Translations under genes and position numbers: made by a program
In this document: one piece after another, positions 17,265-26,100 of the stretch
Layout of the letters: each line of letters begins with the position of its first letter
How positions within the stretch are numbered: position 1 is the first letter of the stretch
Notes under the pieces: generated by a model
Seen by the model: the letters and a program-made list of their open reading frames with translations, nothing else
Databases searched by the model: none
What the model was told of the DNA's origin: nothing
Assembly (NCBI GenBank): GCA_937931165.1
Contig: CALHCI010000237.1
Span: 1 to 37,793, forward strand
From: an uncultured Granulosicoccaceae bacterium
GTDB taxonomy: Bacteria; Pseudomonadota; Gammaproteobacteria; Granulosicoccales; Granulosicoccaceae
Reading direction: 5' to 3'
DNA length: 37,793 nt

Positions 17265-18086
17265 ATGGGGCAGAAACACAGATTCAACGTTCGCCACTAC
17301 ACAGGCTTTTCGTTTATGACGATTGTCTGTCTGCTGATTTTGTACCTGCCGTTACTGGTGGTACTGGTGTACTCGTTTAACGATAGTCTCTCAATTACAC
17401 GCTGGGGCGGTTTTTCACTGCGCTGGTATACAGAACTATTCACCGGTGTTGAATCCGCCAAGTTCAAGCAGGCAGCTTTTAATTCACTGACGATTGCCTT
17501 AAGTGCCGGGGTTGTTGCCACACTGTTTGCCACGGCAGCGGCCATTGGCATGGTGCGTGGCGGACACTTTCGCGGCAAAACCCTGAGTTTCGGATTGATA
17601 TCAATTCCGATTATGGTACCGGAAATCGTTACTGCAGTAGCAACACTTATATTCTTTACCTCTATTGGAATTAAACTCGGCTACGCCTCTATTTTGCTTG
17701 CCCACATTGTGTTTTGTATTCCTTTTGCCTACCTGCCGATTGCAGCCCGCCTGCAAGGTATTGAGTCAAGCTTTGAAGAAGCCGCACAAGACCTTTACGC
17801 AAGCCGCTGGCAGGCATTTCGTTATGTTCTTATGCCGATGATGGCACCGGGCATACTATCGGGGTTTTTACTGGCATTTATTATTTCACTCGACGATTTT
17901 ATTATTACCAACTTCATCAAGGGTGCCGGTGTCGAGACGCTGCCCACTGCAATTTTCGGTGCTGTGAAACAGGGCATCAAACCGAATATCATGGCGCTGA
18001 GCACGTTAATGCTGTTATTTTCCATTGTCATTGTCACACTCTCCTATCTGATCGGGCGATCAGATAGTTCCAAAGCCACTCATTAA
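17265..18086 (+). CDS. potC: ABC transporter permease, spermidine/putrescine type (PotC-like)
   Basis: A 273-residue second permease. The N-terminus has the PotC look ([25 protein letters not shown]). The EAA loop [28 protein letters not shown] pairs with that of PotB. About six membrane segments are visible, ending with a helix near residue 260. The ATG lies seven bases downstream of potB, with only a weak purine-rich ribosome site, so the permeases are probably co-translated. The substrate-binding gene follows after 15 bases. Confidence 0.93.
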   Translation: MGQKHRFNVRHYTGFSFMTIVCLLILYLPLLVVLVYSFNDSLSITRWGGFSLRWYTELFTGVESAKFKQAAFNSLTIALSAGVVATLFATAAAIGMVRGGHFRGKTLSFGLISIPIMVPEIVTAVATLIFFTSIGIKLGYASILLAHIVFCIPFAYLPIAARLQGIESSFEEAAQDLYASRWQAFRYVLMPMMAPGILSGFLLAFIISLDDFIITNFIKGAGVETLPTAIFGAVKQGIKPNIMALSTLMLLFSIVIVTLSYLIGRSDSSKATH

Positions 18087-18101
18087 GTGAGGAACCCGTA
18101 A

Positions 18102-19136
18102 ATGAAACGCACACTGATCACCTCTGCGGCCGCACTGGCGGTTGCACTGACTGCCGGTACGGCATCTGCTGAAGGCAAACTGTCCATTTATCACTGGTTT
18201 GAATACATCCCGCAGGAGTTGCTGGACAAATTCGCAGCAGAACATGATGTTGAAGTTTCCATGGACACCTACGACAGCAACGAAGCGCTGCTGGCCGCAC
18301 TAAAGGCCGGCAAGCTCGGCGCTTACGACGTTGCTGTCCCCGGTGACTATATGGTCGATATTCTTAATGCCGAAGGCATGCTCGACACCATCGCCGAAGA
18401 CGAACTCGCCAATCGCGGCAACATTGCGGATGAATGGCTGAACGTACCGTTTGACGATGGTCGTAAGCACTCAATTCCGTATCAGTGGGGTTCTACCAGT
18501 TTCTCAGTTAACCGTGACGCCTACGCCGGTGACATTAGCACTACCGATATACTGTTTAATCCGCCTTCAGAGCTAGCAGGTAAGATCAACATGCTCGACT
18601 CACAAGGCGAGGTAATGCTAATGGCCTCGCTACACCTTGGTATACCGCAGTGCAGCACCGATCGTGATCAGCTAAAAGCACTCGATGAAATGCTGCAAGG
18701 TGCCAAAGGTAACTGGGCATCGTTCGGTTCGGACGTCGCAAAAGACGTACTGGTTTCCGGTGATGCTTCAGTAGGTATGATCTGGAATGGTTTTTCTGCC
18801 AAAGCCCGCGCTGAAGGTGCCAACATTGAATATGCGTATCCTAAACAGGGTTATATTGTCTGGATGGATAACGTAGTGCTACTGAAAGATGCCCCTAATC
18901 GAGACAACGCCATTAAGTTTATGGACTTTCTGCTTGAGCCCGAAAACATCGCAGCGGTCAGTAACTTTGCACAGTACTCTTCAGGTGTAAAGGGCGATAA
19001 GGAATTCCTTGATCCGGAACTGGCAGAAATGCCGGAATCAAACCCGCCGGCAGATGTCACCGGTGCGTTTGTGATGACTTGTGATCAGGCAACACAGGAA
19101 GTGTACGACCAGATCTGGACGCGTCTGCGCAAGTAA
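18102..19136 (+). CDS. potD: Polyamine-type ABC transporter substrate-binding protein (PotD/PotF-like)
   Basis: A 344-residue periplasmic binding protein. A clean signal peptide ends ASA-EG (cleavage after residue 23). The mature start KLSIYHWFEYIPQELLDKF is the classical PotD/PotF signature, followed by YDSNEALLAALKAGKLGAYDVAVP. GAGG lies upstream of the ATG. This completes a potABCD-type importer read from the same strand as the amine dehydrogenase and LysR genes. The exact ligand cannot be read from sequence. Putrescine, spermidine, agmatine or another cationic amine fit, and so would the substrate of the dehydrogenase. The gene ends at a strong bidirectional terminator. Confidence 0.93.
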   Translation: MKRTLITSAAALAVALTAGTASAEGKLSIYHWFEYIPQELLDKFAAEHDVEVSMDTYDSNEALLAALKAGKLGAYDVAVPGDYMVDILNAEGMLDTIAEDELANRGNIADEWLNVPFDDGRKHSIPYQWGSTSFSVNRDAYAGDISTTDILFNPPSELAGKINMLDSQGEVMLMASLHLGIPQCSTDRDQLKALDEMLQGAKGNWASFGSDVAKDVLVSGDASVGMIWNGFSAKARAEGANIEYAYPKQGYIVWMDNVVLLKDAPNRDNAIKFMDFLLEPENIAAVSNFAQYSSGVKGDKEFLDPELAEMPESNPPADVTGAFVMTCDQATQEVYDQIWTRLRK

Positions 19137-19170
19137 CACAATTCCGCCAAAGGAATTTAATGACTATAAA

Positions 19171-19199
19171 ACGGGGCAGCAACACTGCCCCGTATTTTT
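19171..19199. terminator. Bidirectional intrinsic terminator
   Basis: A perfect nine-base-pair stem (19171-19179 with 19185-19193, five-base loop) is followed by ATTTTT on the + strand and by a T-rich GTTTTATAG on the - strand. It separates the converging potD and SMP-30 genes, whose stop codon begins at 19198. Confidence 0.88.
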
Positions 19200-20082
19200 A
19201 ACCCGCAAAGCGATGTTGCCTTAACCCCTTAACACCCAACCCGCTAACAGCAAATAATCCCCCTGCCTGCGGTTGATGCGATCCTTCTGTCAGCCCAAGC
19301 CCGATAGAAGTCACAAACAGAATATCCAGGTTCTTTCCTCCGAACATTGGCTTGCTCGGCCGTTCTATCGGCAAGTCTACCGTCATTAATAACTCACCTT
19401 CGGCAGAGAGCCGGTAAATCTGCCAGCCACTAACACCTGCCTGCCAATAACAGTTATCAGCGTCGACGGTGCCACCATCCGGACGCCCATCGACCACATT
19501 CGTATCAAAAAACACCCGCGGCTCTCCAGGCATGCCTGTGTCTGTATCGTAGTCGCTTGCCCAGATCGTACGAATGGATTTATCACTGTCTGAAAAATAA
19601 AAGGTTTTACCATCGGCAGAGAAGGCAGAACCGTTGGTGGTGTAAAACTGATCACGCCAAGGGGTAACAGTCAGATCAGGGTCAAGGCGGTAAAACCTGC
19701 CAATAGCTTCTTTGCTGTCTCCGCCGTCTTTCATCGTGCCTGCCCAGAACCTGCCCTGCGCATCAGTGGTGCCATCGTTAAACCGGTTGTGCTCAAGGTG
19801 CGACTCGGGATCAGCAATCTGTTGCTTACTACCGCTTTGCGGATCATAAAACCAGAAACCGCTTTTGGTTGCGAGCAGCAGTCCGCCCTGTTCACGTACC
19901 GCCAGACAACCGACCGGCTCACCGTAGTCAATGGTCGTGTTAGTCAGTGACCCGGGGTCATAGCGATGAATTAACCCGGCGGGTATGTCCACCCACCACA
20001 GCACGCCTTCCCGGTCATCCCATACTGCGCCCTCACCCACCTGGCTGTGGCTATCTACCACACAATCTATCTTGACTGACAT
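19198..20082 (-). CDS. SMP-30/gluconolactonase/LRE-family enzyme
   Basis: A 294-residue six-bladed beta-propeller of the SMP-30/regucalcin family, enzymes that mostly hydrolyse sugar lactones and need a divalent metal. The four metal ligands of the family can be placed: Glu in VGEGAVW (about residue 18), Asn in HNRFNDG (about 102), Asn in TTNGSAFSADGKT (about 150) and Asp in VDGRPDGGTVDADN (about 200). Most of the propeller repeats (DAQGRFWAGTM, YFSDSDKSIRTIW) are typical. I see no strong ribosome site before the ATG. It lies 107 bases beyond the racemase gene on the same strand, so it is probably the last gene of the Liv-type operon. That suggests a lactone or cyclic compound in the pathway, but the substrate is unknown. 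Confidence 0.9.
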   Translation of the reverse strand: MSVKIDCVVDSHSQVGEGAVWDDREGVLWWVDIPAGLIHRYDPGSLTNTTIDYGEPVGCLAVREQGGLLLATKSGFWFYDPQSGSKQQIADPESHLEHNRFNDGTTDAQGRFWAGTMKDGGDSKEAIGRFYRLDPDLTVTPWRDQFYTTNGSAFSADGKTFYFSDSDKSIRTIWASDYDTDTGMPGEPRVFFDTNVVDGRPDGGTVDADNCYWQAGVSGWQIYRLSAEGELLMTVDLPIERPSKPMFGGKNLDILFVTSIGLGLTEGSHQPQAGGLFAVSGLGVKGLRQHRFAG

Positions 20083-20189
20083 TCGTTTACGTTACCGACG
20101 AAAAACGATAAGTATAACTCAGCGTGCGTACGCGGGCCCAGGTGACGACAGGTACTTAACGACGCTGGTCATCACTGCAAAACCCGGCA

Positions 20190-20882
20190 CTACGCGACAA
20201 ACGGCGGCGCATAACCCCCGAGTCTGGAAGTGCTGAGCCCGAGACTATGCATCGACTCACAAAGTTTGGTAGCGCAGGCGACACCGTCGAGCACCGGCAA
20301 ACCGTGTTCATCTGACAAGGCCTGCGCCAGATCAGCCATGCCTGCGCAGCCCAGAACAATGGCTTCGGCAGAGTCTTCGGTGATGGCGGTGGCAATTTCG
20401 TTGCTGATACGGGTCCGTGCATCACTGTGCGGGTTTTCAAGCTCCAGCACCGGTACTTCAGACGCACGGACTTTGGCACAGCGCGCCATTAAGCCATACT
20501 TAATCAGATTATGTTCAAGCGCCGGCACCGATCGAGACAATGTGGTCACTACCGAAAAGCGATTCGATAACAGTGAGGCAAAATGAAACGCCGCCTCACC
20601 AATACCTACCACCGGTTTGTCGGTCAAACACCGCGCAGCATCGAGCCCGGTATCATCAAAGCACGCAAGCACAATGGCATCGACAGACGGATGCTGTTTA
20701 ATCAACTCCAGTATGCCGGGCACACAGAGCGCTTCATCATAGTAACCCTGAATACTTTCAGGGCCGTTGCGCGGGTTAACCGCAAGAATCTCGGTATCTG
20801 CTGCAGCTACTGTCTTAACAGCAGCTTCGATCTTTGCGGTCATACTAGCTGTGGTATTGGGGTTAATTACCAGTAGCTGCAT
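20190..20882 (-). CDS. Hydantoin/Asp-Glu racemase family protein (HyuE-like)
   Basis: A 230-residue cofactor-independent racemase of the Asp/Glu/hydantoin superfamily. The start MQLLVINPNTTASM is characteristic of hydantoin and allantoin racemases. The two catalytic cysteines are visible in VLACFDDTGLDAARCL (about residue 75) and IVLGCAGMADL (about 180). The ATG follows directly on the livF stop (TAAATG), so translation is surely coupled. A racemase in a transporter operon suggests uptake and use of both mirror forms of a chiral ring compound such as a hydantoin or allantoin-like ureide. No hydantoinase or carbamoylase is in the window, so the pathway is incomplete here. Confidence 0.88.
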   Translation of the reverse strand: MQLLVINPNTTASMTAKIEAAVKTVAAADTEILAVNPRNGPESIQGYYDEALCVPGILELIKQHPSVDAIVLACFDDTGLDAARCLTDKPVVGIGEAAFHFASLLSNRFSVVTTLSRSVPALEHNLIKYGLMARCAKVRASEVPVLELENPHSDARTRISNEIATAITEDSAEAIVLGCAGMADLAQALSDEHGLPVLDGVACATKLCESMHSLGLSTSRLGGYAPPFVA

Positions 20883-21605
20883 TTACACTTCGCCTCCGAG
20901 ATAGGCTGCCTTGATTCTGTCATCGTCTTTTAAGTCTTTGGAGTAACCGGACAATACCACGCTACCGGTAGACAGCGCATAGGCACGGTTGGAAATAGAC
21001 AATGCCATGCGTGAGTTTTGCTCTACCAGCAATACAGTTACATTTTCGTCTCTGCTGATTGCCACAATGGCTCTGGCGATATCCTGCACCAGCTTTGGTG
21101 CAATGCCAAGCGAGGGCTCGTCAAGTAGTAACAAACGGGGTTTGGCCATCAACGCACGGCCGATCACCATCATTTGCTGTTCGCCACCGGACAGCGTGCT
21201 TGCCTGTTGCGAGTATCTTTCTCTCAGCCGCGGAAAACGCTCGAGCACTTGTTCCAGTGTTTGCTTAATCTCTGTTTTGTCGCTGCGGGTGAAAGCCCCC
21301 ATTAACAGGTTGTCTTTTACCGACATATACGGGAATACTCGCCGTCCCTCCGGCGCCATAGAGATACCGCCACTGACAATTTCTGCAGCGCCTTTGCCAT
21401 CGAGCCGCTCCCCCATAAAGTGAATAGCGCCGGAGCGGATCGGATTTAAACCGGTAATGGCTCTTAGAATGGATGACTTACCCGCTCCATTGGCACCAAT
21501 TAGCGCGACAATTTCACCTTCATCAAGATCAATAGAAACATTTTTTAGCGCATAAATATGATCGTAATACAGCTCTACATTTTCAACGGTCAGCATTTTA
21601 GTCAT
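20883..21605 (-). CDS. livF: Branched-chain amino acid-type ABC transporter ATPase (LivF-like)
   Basis: A 240-residue ATPase of the HAAT (LivF) class. Walker A is GANGAGKSS (about residues 36-44), the signature LSGGEQQMMVIGRALM, Walker B LLLLDEPSLGIAPKLV and the H-loop region LLVEQN. The segment PEGRRVFPYMSVKDNLLMGA is typical of LivF. Only two bases separate it from livG. Although named after leucine transport, many such systems import amides, urea, polyols or ring compounds. The neighbouring racemase argues for a non-leucine substrate. Confidence 0.95.
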   Translation of the reverse strand: MTKMLTVENVELYYDHIYALKNVSIDLDEGEIVALIGANGAGKSSILRAITGLNPIRSGAIHFMGERLDGKGAAEIVSGGISMAPEGRRVFPYMSVKDNLLMGAFTRSDKTEIKQTLEQVLERFPRLRERYSQQASTLSGGEQQMMVIGRALMAKPRLLLLDEPSLGIAPKLVQDIARAIVAISRDENVTVLLVEQNSRMALSISNRAYALSTGSVVLSGYSKDLKDDDRIKAAYLGGEV

Positions 21606-21607
21606 GG

Positions 21608-22390
21608 TTACATACCAATCACATCGTCTTCGCTGCCGAGGTAGGCTTCAATAACCTGATCGTTCGACTGTATTGCTGATGGTGTGCCCTCGGCTATTTT
21701 TTGCCCGAAATTAATCACCACGATTCGGTCACTGATTTTCATTACCGCTGCCATATCGTGCTCGACCAATAACACCGTCACACCACGATCATCTCTGAGT
21801 CTGCGCACCAGGTTAACCATATGCATGGTTTCATCGTGATTCATACCGGCGAAAGGTTCATCGAGTAATAGTACCTTCGGACCGGTCGCGAGCCCTATTG
21901 CCATACCAAGCGCTCTGAGGTGGCCTTGCGGCAAGTTGGATGCAACCTCGTTGGCAATCCCCTGCAGACCGAGAAATTCGATAATATCATCAGCGGAGTC
22001 ACCAAAGGCTGCTTCGTCGGCCCGTGCTTTCGCTGACCCCAGAAAAAACCCGAGTAAACTGGCCTGTGATCGCAGATGATGAGATACAATAATGTTATCC
22101 CGCACTGTCATGGCACGAAAGATAGTGGCTTCCTGAAAGGTTCTGACCACACCCTTACGAGCAACCACATGCGGCGTTAAGTTGGAAATTCTATCGCCTT
22201 CAAGCAACACCTTACCCGAAGTCACCTGCGTAAAAGAAGATATCAGTTTGAACAAGGTTGATTTACCGGCACCGTTTGGCCCGATCACCGAGAGTATTTC
22301 AGACGCTGCCACATCAAATGAAACATTATTAACCGCGATCAACCCGCCATAACGTTTAGTGACTCCCTGAACGCTCAACAAGGCGGCCAT
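21608..22390 (-). CDS. livG: Branched-chain amino acid-type ABC transporter ATPase (LivG-like)
   Basis: A 260-residue partner ATPase. Walker A is GPNGAGKST, Walker B VLLLDEPFAGMN and the H-loop VEHDM, all intact. The ABC signature is unusual. Where LivG proteins normally carry LSYG(D/Q)QRRLEIARAL, this one reads LPQGHLRALGMAIGL, with only the central glycine kept. I place the start at ATG 22390 (TGATG with the livM stop). The ribosome site AGGAGG is then ten bases upstream, better spaced than for the GTG at 22393. Confidence 0.93.
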   Translation of the reverse strand: MAALLSVQGVTKRYGGLIAVNNVSFDVAASEILSVIGPNGAGKSTLFKLISSFTQVTSGKVLLEGDRISNLTPHVVARKGVVRTFQEATIFRAMTVRDNIIVSHHLRSQASLLGFFLGSAKARADEAAFGDSADDIIEFLGLQGIANEVASNLPQGHLRALGMAIGLATGPKVLLLDEPFAGMNHDETMHMVNLVRRLRDDRGVTVLLVEHDMAAVMKISDRIVVINFGQKIAEGTPSAIQSNDQVIEAYLGSEDDVIGM

Positions 22391-23391
22391 CACTGACCCT
22401 CCTGGTCTCTGTGCTTATCGGCTTTTATTTTTCGATTAAATAAACCCAGACTCAGAATACCATTGGGCAGCAGCAGAATTAGCAGGATGATCATTGATGA
22501 ATAGATCAGTAGTTGGTATTTACCGGTTGAAAACAAAAGATCCCATCCGAAGTACAATACCAGCGTACCAAGCATTGGCCCGAACACATACCCCAGGCCA
22601 CCCAGAAAGCAGTTGAGCATAAAGTTAACGCTGTCTGCAACCTGAAAGCTTGACGGGTAGATTGACTGTGAAACTGCGATAAACATGGCACCGGCAATAC
22701 CACCGAAAAAGCTCGAAATTGAATACGCGAGAACACGCAGCCACGAAATATTGACACCGATGGATGCAGCGAGCTCTTCATTTTGTTGCAAAGACCGGCA
22801 CAGATGCCCCAATCGGGAATTGACAATACGCCAAAGCACCCCGTAGCAAATTATCATCAGCGTTGCCGACACCAGATAAAAAGCAAGCTTGGGATTTTCC
22901 AGTGTGTTGAAGTCTGGCAGCAGCGTCACACCACCGATAGAAACAGCACCGGGAAGAGGAATAGAAGTAATACCCTTTGCGCCATTGGTCACCGGCAATG
23001 CCAGTGCTGCCAAACGCATTACTTCGGTCAGGATTAGCGTTACCATTGCAAAGTAAACACCACGCAAACGCAGAATAGGCATACCGATAAACACACTCAA
23101 CACTGCGCAAAAAATACCCGCCAGCGGCAGCGTGAGCCAGAAATTCATATCTGCCTTCATCACCAATACCGCAGACACATAACCACCAGCCAGTGCATAG
23201 GCACCCTGCCCGATATTGATACGGCCAATATAAAAGGTGAACCAGACACCGGCCGACGCAATAGACAGCAATGCCACAGAGGTGAGTGTGTAGTAGAAGT
23301 CCCAGCGCCCGCTTTTAGCGATGAGTACCGGCACTGCCACCAACACAACAATGATAAACACAATCACTGCGAGTAATGAGCGTATATTCAC
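22390..23391 (-). CDS. livM: Branched-chain amino acid-type ABC transporter permease (LivM-like)
   Basis: A 333-residue inner-membrane permease with eight to ten hydrophobic helices. Family signatures include GRINIGQGAYALAGGYVSAVL and RSLQQNEELAASIGVNISWLRVLAYSISSFFGGIAGAMF, the ATPase-contact loop of LivM proteins. A short charged tail follows the last helix. It overlaps livG and lies 25 bases after livH. Confidence 0.94.
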   Translation of the reverse strand: MNIRSLLAVIVFIIVVLVAVPVLIAKSGRWDFYYTLTSVALLSIASAGVWFTFYIGRINIGQGAYALAGGYVSAVLVMKADMNFWLTLPLAGIFCAVLSVFIGMPILRLRGVYFAMVTLILTEVMRLAALALPVTNGAKGITSIPLPGAVSIGGVTLLPDFNTLENPKLAFYLVSATLMIICYGVLWRIVNSRLGHLCRSLQQNEELAASIGVNISWLRVLAYSISSFFGGIAGAMFIAVSQSIYPSSFQVADSVNFMLNCFLGGLGYVFGPMLGTLVLYFGWDLLFSTGKYQLLIYSSMIILLILLLPNGILSLGLFNRKIKADKHRDQEGQ

Positions 23392-23416
23392 TTAGCGGCA
23401 ACCGCGATTAGTGACA

Positions 23417-24286
23417 CTAACCCCATGGTTTACCCATTAGGCCTTGCGGTCGAATAGCAAGAAATACCATCAGTGAAGCAAATATCACAAGATAGGTGAT
23501 ATCGCCATAAGCCGAAAGCGCTGTCAGCCCGACAGATTCCATCATACCGAGAATAAAGCCGCCGGCAATCGCACCGGATATAACACCGGCACCACCAATC
23601 ATGATCATTAAAAATGCCTTGATGGAAGTGGGCCCACCCATGCCGAGGTTGATACCGGTAATGGTGACCAGTAAACCGCCCACCACGCCAGCCAGCATTG
23701 CACCCAATGCAAAACCCAGCATGGAATAGCGATTAACATCCACCCCCATCAGTTGTGCGGCTACCCGATCCTGCGCCAGCGCCCGCATCGCACGGCCAGC
23801 TTTGGAATACTGCATAAATAGAATAAAACTGGCAATCAGTGCGATTGCAAGACCGCATATTAATATACGATCGTAAGGCATGATGATGCGAAAGTCCCAG
23901 TTAAATACACCATCAACAATCTTTGGTACACCGCGCTGCTTTTCACCAAACAATAGTAGAATCACCGCATCGAGAAAAAACGCGATACCGGCAGCAAGCA
24001 ACATTGTGGACTCTTCACGCTGTGACTTTCTGATGACAGGCCTGAACAGATACTGCTCAATCAGAGCGCCAATAATCGCAAGAGTTACGGCAGACGCAAT
24101 CAGCCCGACGATAAACGGAAGGCCAAACTGCACCACCACCGTGTAAGTCACGAACCCGCCAAACACATACATTTGCCCGTGGGCAAAATTTAGCACGTTC
24201 ATCAGAGAGAATATCAGTGTCAGACCCAGTGCGATAAGCGCGTACTGAGCACCGAGATACAAACCGTTGGCGAGAATCTGTTCCAA
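23417..24286 (-). CDS. livH: Branched-chain amino acid-type ABC transporter permease (LivH-like)
   Basis: A 289-residue permease that starts MEQILANGLYLGAQYALIALG and contains NFAHGQMYVFGGF, both diagnostic for LivH. The coupling loop RAMRALAQDRVAAQLMGVDVNRY is clear. It ends with the family C-terminus AIRPQGLMGK. It is separated from the substrate-binding gene by a 65-base gap with a GC-rich hairpin that may lower permease expression relative to the binding protein. Confidence 0.95.
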   Translation of the reverse strand: MEQILANGLYLGAQYALIALGLTLIFSLMNVLNFAHGQMYVFGGFVTYTVVVQFGLPFIVGLIASAVTLAIIGALIEQYLFRPVIRKSQREESTMLLAAGIAFFLDAVILLLFGEKQRGVPKIVDGVFNWDFRIIMPYDRILICGLAIALIASFILFMQYSKAGRAMRALAQDRVAAQLMGVDVNRYSMLGFALGAMLAGVVGGLLVTITGINLGMGGPTSIKAFLMIMIGGAGVISGAIAGGFILGMMESVGLTALSAYGDITYLVIFASLMVFLAIRPQGLMGKPWG

Positions 24287-24322
24287 TTGGGGTGGTTACT
24301 GTTTTTGAGTTATAAATTTAAA

Positions 24323-24344
24323 GCCCGGCGCAGGAGCGCCGGGC
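24323..24344 (-). terminator. Hairpin between binding-protein and livH genes
   Basis: A perfect nine-base-pair stem (GCCCGGCGC with GCGCCGGGC, loop of four) is followed on the - strand by TTTAAATTTAT. It may act as a partial terminator or mRNA stabiliser that favours the upstream binding-protein gene. Confidence 0.6.
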
Positions 24345-24351
24345 AAGTACT

Positions 24352-25530
24352 TCAGTCTACTTCGGCAACAAACATGGTTTCGAACACACCGTCCTGGAAA
24401 ACATTAACTACCAGCGGTACCGCAACCTGACGCTTCTGACCAAAAGAGGACATACCGACATACCTAAGCTTCTCATCACCTACCATATAGGGATTAGGCG
24501 CTTCAAAACTGTCCATAGTGGCTTGAAAAGCTTCGACACTTTCTAACCCGTCCGGGTTGGCCTTCAATGTTTCGAGTATGTATTCAAGGGCATAGACCTT
24601 GGTATTTGACTCATCGTTGTACTCACCAAACATCTTGGTGTAGCGATCTACAAATTCACGCATCATGTCGGAAGCAAGCTCAGGCGTAGAAGCACCGCCG
24701 ACAGAGATGAATCCGTTGGCAAGATCACCTGCACCTTCCTGCAGTACGATCGCATCCTGTGCGGTTTCAGTAGACATCAACCCGGTGTAGCCAAGTTCTC
24801 TGGCAGAGCGGATAAGCTGGGGTGCGTTAGCCGGTGACACACCTGACAATACCAGCAAATCTGGTTGTTTCTTTAACACAGGTAAAATAACGGGTGTGAA
24901 ATCAGTGGTATCGACCTGATAAGTAACAGAATCGGAAACCACCTCCAGCCCCAGCGCTTTGGCTGCTTCAACACCGCTGTCGCGCTGGCTAAGCGGATCT
25001 GATTCATTGGACGCGACAAATGCTATTTTTTTAACACCTTCATTTTCCATCAGATGTTTATAAATGGCAGGGCCGGACTGATAGTTTGCCACCATCCCCA
25101 ACACCGCGTTGGACGCTGGTGCACTATAGAGTTCTTTTGGAAACGCGTATGGGAAGTACATAATGCCGTTTTTCTCGGCAACCGGACGAACCGCCGCTGC
25201 GCCATCGTCTACATTGGGACCCACTACGTAGTGAATTCCTTCCTGCGCCATTTTTTCCATGCCGGCAATGGCTCGTTTGGGATCTTTCTGATCATCGAAT
25301 GCAACAATCTCGATGTCATAGGTTTTATCACCAATGCTGTACCCGCCGGTTTCATTAATCCACTCAGCCCGGGTTTCCATGGAGCGCTGATTTGAGATTC
25401 CCCACGCAGCGGCGGGCCCACTGGTTACTCCGACAAAACCGATTTTAAGGGTATCGTTGGCAGCAAAACTGCCGGTAGAAAAACAGCAGGCAGCAACTGC
25501 CGCCGCCGTGATGAACGAGCGTCTCGACAT
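24352..25530 (-). CDS. Liv-type ABC transporter substrate-binding protein
   Basis: A 392-residue type I periplasmic binding protein. The leader begins MSRRSFITAAAVAACC, with a twin-arginine-like RRSFI, and most likely ends SFAA before NDTLKIGFVG; a V-A-A-C lipobox-like match is also present but less convincing. The mature protein has the family core: TSGPAAAWGISNQRSMETRAEWINETGG, then FDDQKDPKRAIAGMEKM and VVGPNVDDGAAAVRPVAEKNGIMYFP. GAGGAA precedes the ATG. It opens the operon with livH, livM, livG, livF, the racemase and SMP-30. The ligand cannot be assigned; a small amide, ureide or amino-acid-like compound is likely. Confidence 0.92.
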   Translation of the reverse strand: MSRRSFITAAAVAACCFSTGSFAANDTLKIGFVGVTSGPAAAWGISNQRSMETRAEWINETGGYSIGDKTYDIEIVAFDDQKDPKRAIAGMEKMAQEGIHYVVGPNVDDGAAAVRPVAEKNGIMYFPYAFPKELYSAPASNAVLGMVANYQSGPAIYKHLMENEGVKKIAFVASNESDPLSQRDSGVEAAKALGLEVVSDSVTYQVDTTDFTPVILPVLKKQPDLLVLSGVSPANAPQLIRSARELGYTGLMSTETAQDAIVLQEGAGDLANGFISVGGASTPELASDMMREFVDRYTKMFGEYNDESNTKVYALEYILETLKANPDGLESVEAFQATMDSFEAPNPYMVGDEKLRYVGMSSFGQKRQVAVPLVVNVFQDGVFETMFVAEVD

Positions 25531-25583
25531 GATTATTCCTCAAATTGTGCGACCGCAGCGGGAAAACCGTCTGCGTGCTGTAC

Positions 25584-25612
25584 ATCAAAGCAATTGTCGG
25601 AGTCAGTGTCAA
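25584..25612 (-). promoter_or_regulatory. Sigma70-type promoter of the Liv-type operon
   Basis: On the - strand, TTGACA (complement of 25607-25612, perfect -35) is followed after 17 bases by TTTGAT (complement of 25584-25589, four of six). The start would be near 25577, giving a leader of roughly 45 bases before the binding-protein ATG. Confidence 0.65.
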
Positions 25613-25759
25613 TGCCAATCTTGTTTCACGCCTGTTGTGATGATCCTGCAGATCTGCGTCGAATATCGACTATTCAAGCAAGAGGCGCATTAGATTTTAA
25701 CGGCTGAAAATGGGGCATAAGGGTTACAAACACCCGTAAACCACAGGTAAAAATGCTTT

Positions 25760-25786
25760 ATCGAGTGGCGATATTCACCACTCGAT
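25760..25786 (-). terminator. Terminator after the BON-like trio
   Basis: A perfect nine-base inverted repeat (25760-25768 with 25778-25786, nine-base loop) sits 17 bases after the last BON-like gene and is followed on the - strand by AAAGCATTTTTACC. Confidence 0.6.
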
Positions 25787-25802
25787 CAGAGGCACACCAT
25801 GA

Positions 25803-26072
25803 TTAGTTAAATGAGATCAAACTAATAACGCGATCAACACCATCCATTTGCGCAACGTAGTTCCTGGCAATGGCCGCTTCAGCGCCAGACTCCACATTGC
25901 CGAATACCGTGGCAACACCATCGCGAACATTGACTGACAAACTGGCGCTACTGACACCAACAACCGAATCAAGGGGCTGAGTGCCGTGGGAAAGACCCAT
26001 TGCTGATGCAGAACCAACAGTCATCATTCCGGCAATCATTGTCGCAGCGGTTATTCTCAATACATTTTTCAT
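25803..26072 (-). CDS. Small secreted BON-domain-like protein, copy 3
   Basis: An 89-residue protein with a signal peptide (residues 1-24, ending SASA before MGLSHG). The mature part is about 65 residues and reads as one BON-like unit: VNVRDGVATVFGNVESGAEAAIARNYVAQMDGVDRVISLISF. BON domains (OsmY, Kon/YgaU type) lie in the periplasm and bind phospholipid or the envelope, often under osmotic stress. It is the third of three tandem paralogues and the most diverged, carrying Arg where the others have acidic or neutral residues. AGGAA lies upstream of the ATG. The domain is shorter than many BON annotations, so the family call rests on the GV-T-L-x-G and DGV-x-x-V-x-x-L pattern. Confidence 0.75.
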   Translation of the reverse strand: MKNVLRITAATMIAGMMTVGSASAMGLSHGTQPLDSVVGVSSASLSVNVRDGVATVFGNVESGAEAAIARNYVAQMDGVDRVISLISFN

Positions 26073-26100
26073 CTTGTTTATTCCTGTGTTAACTGTTGAA

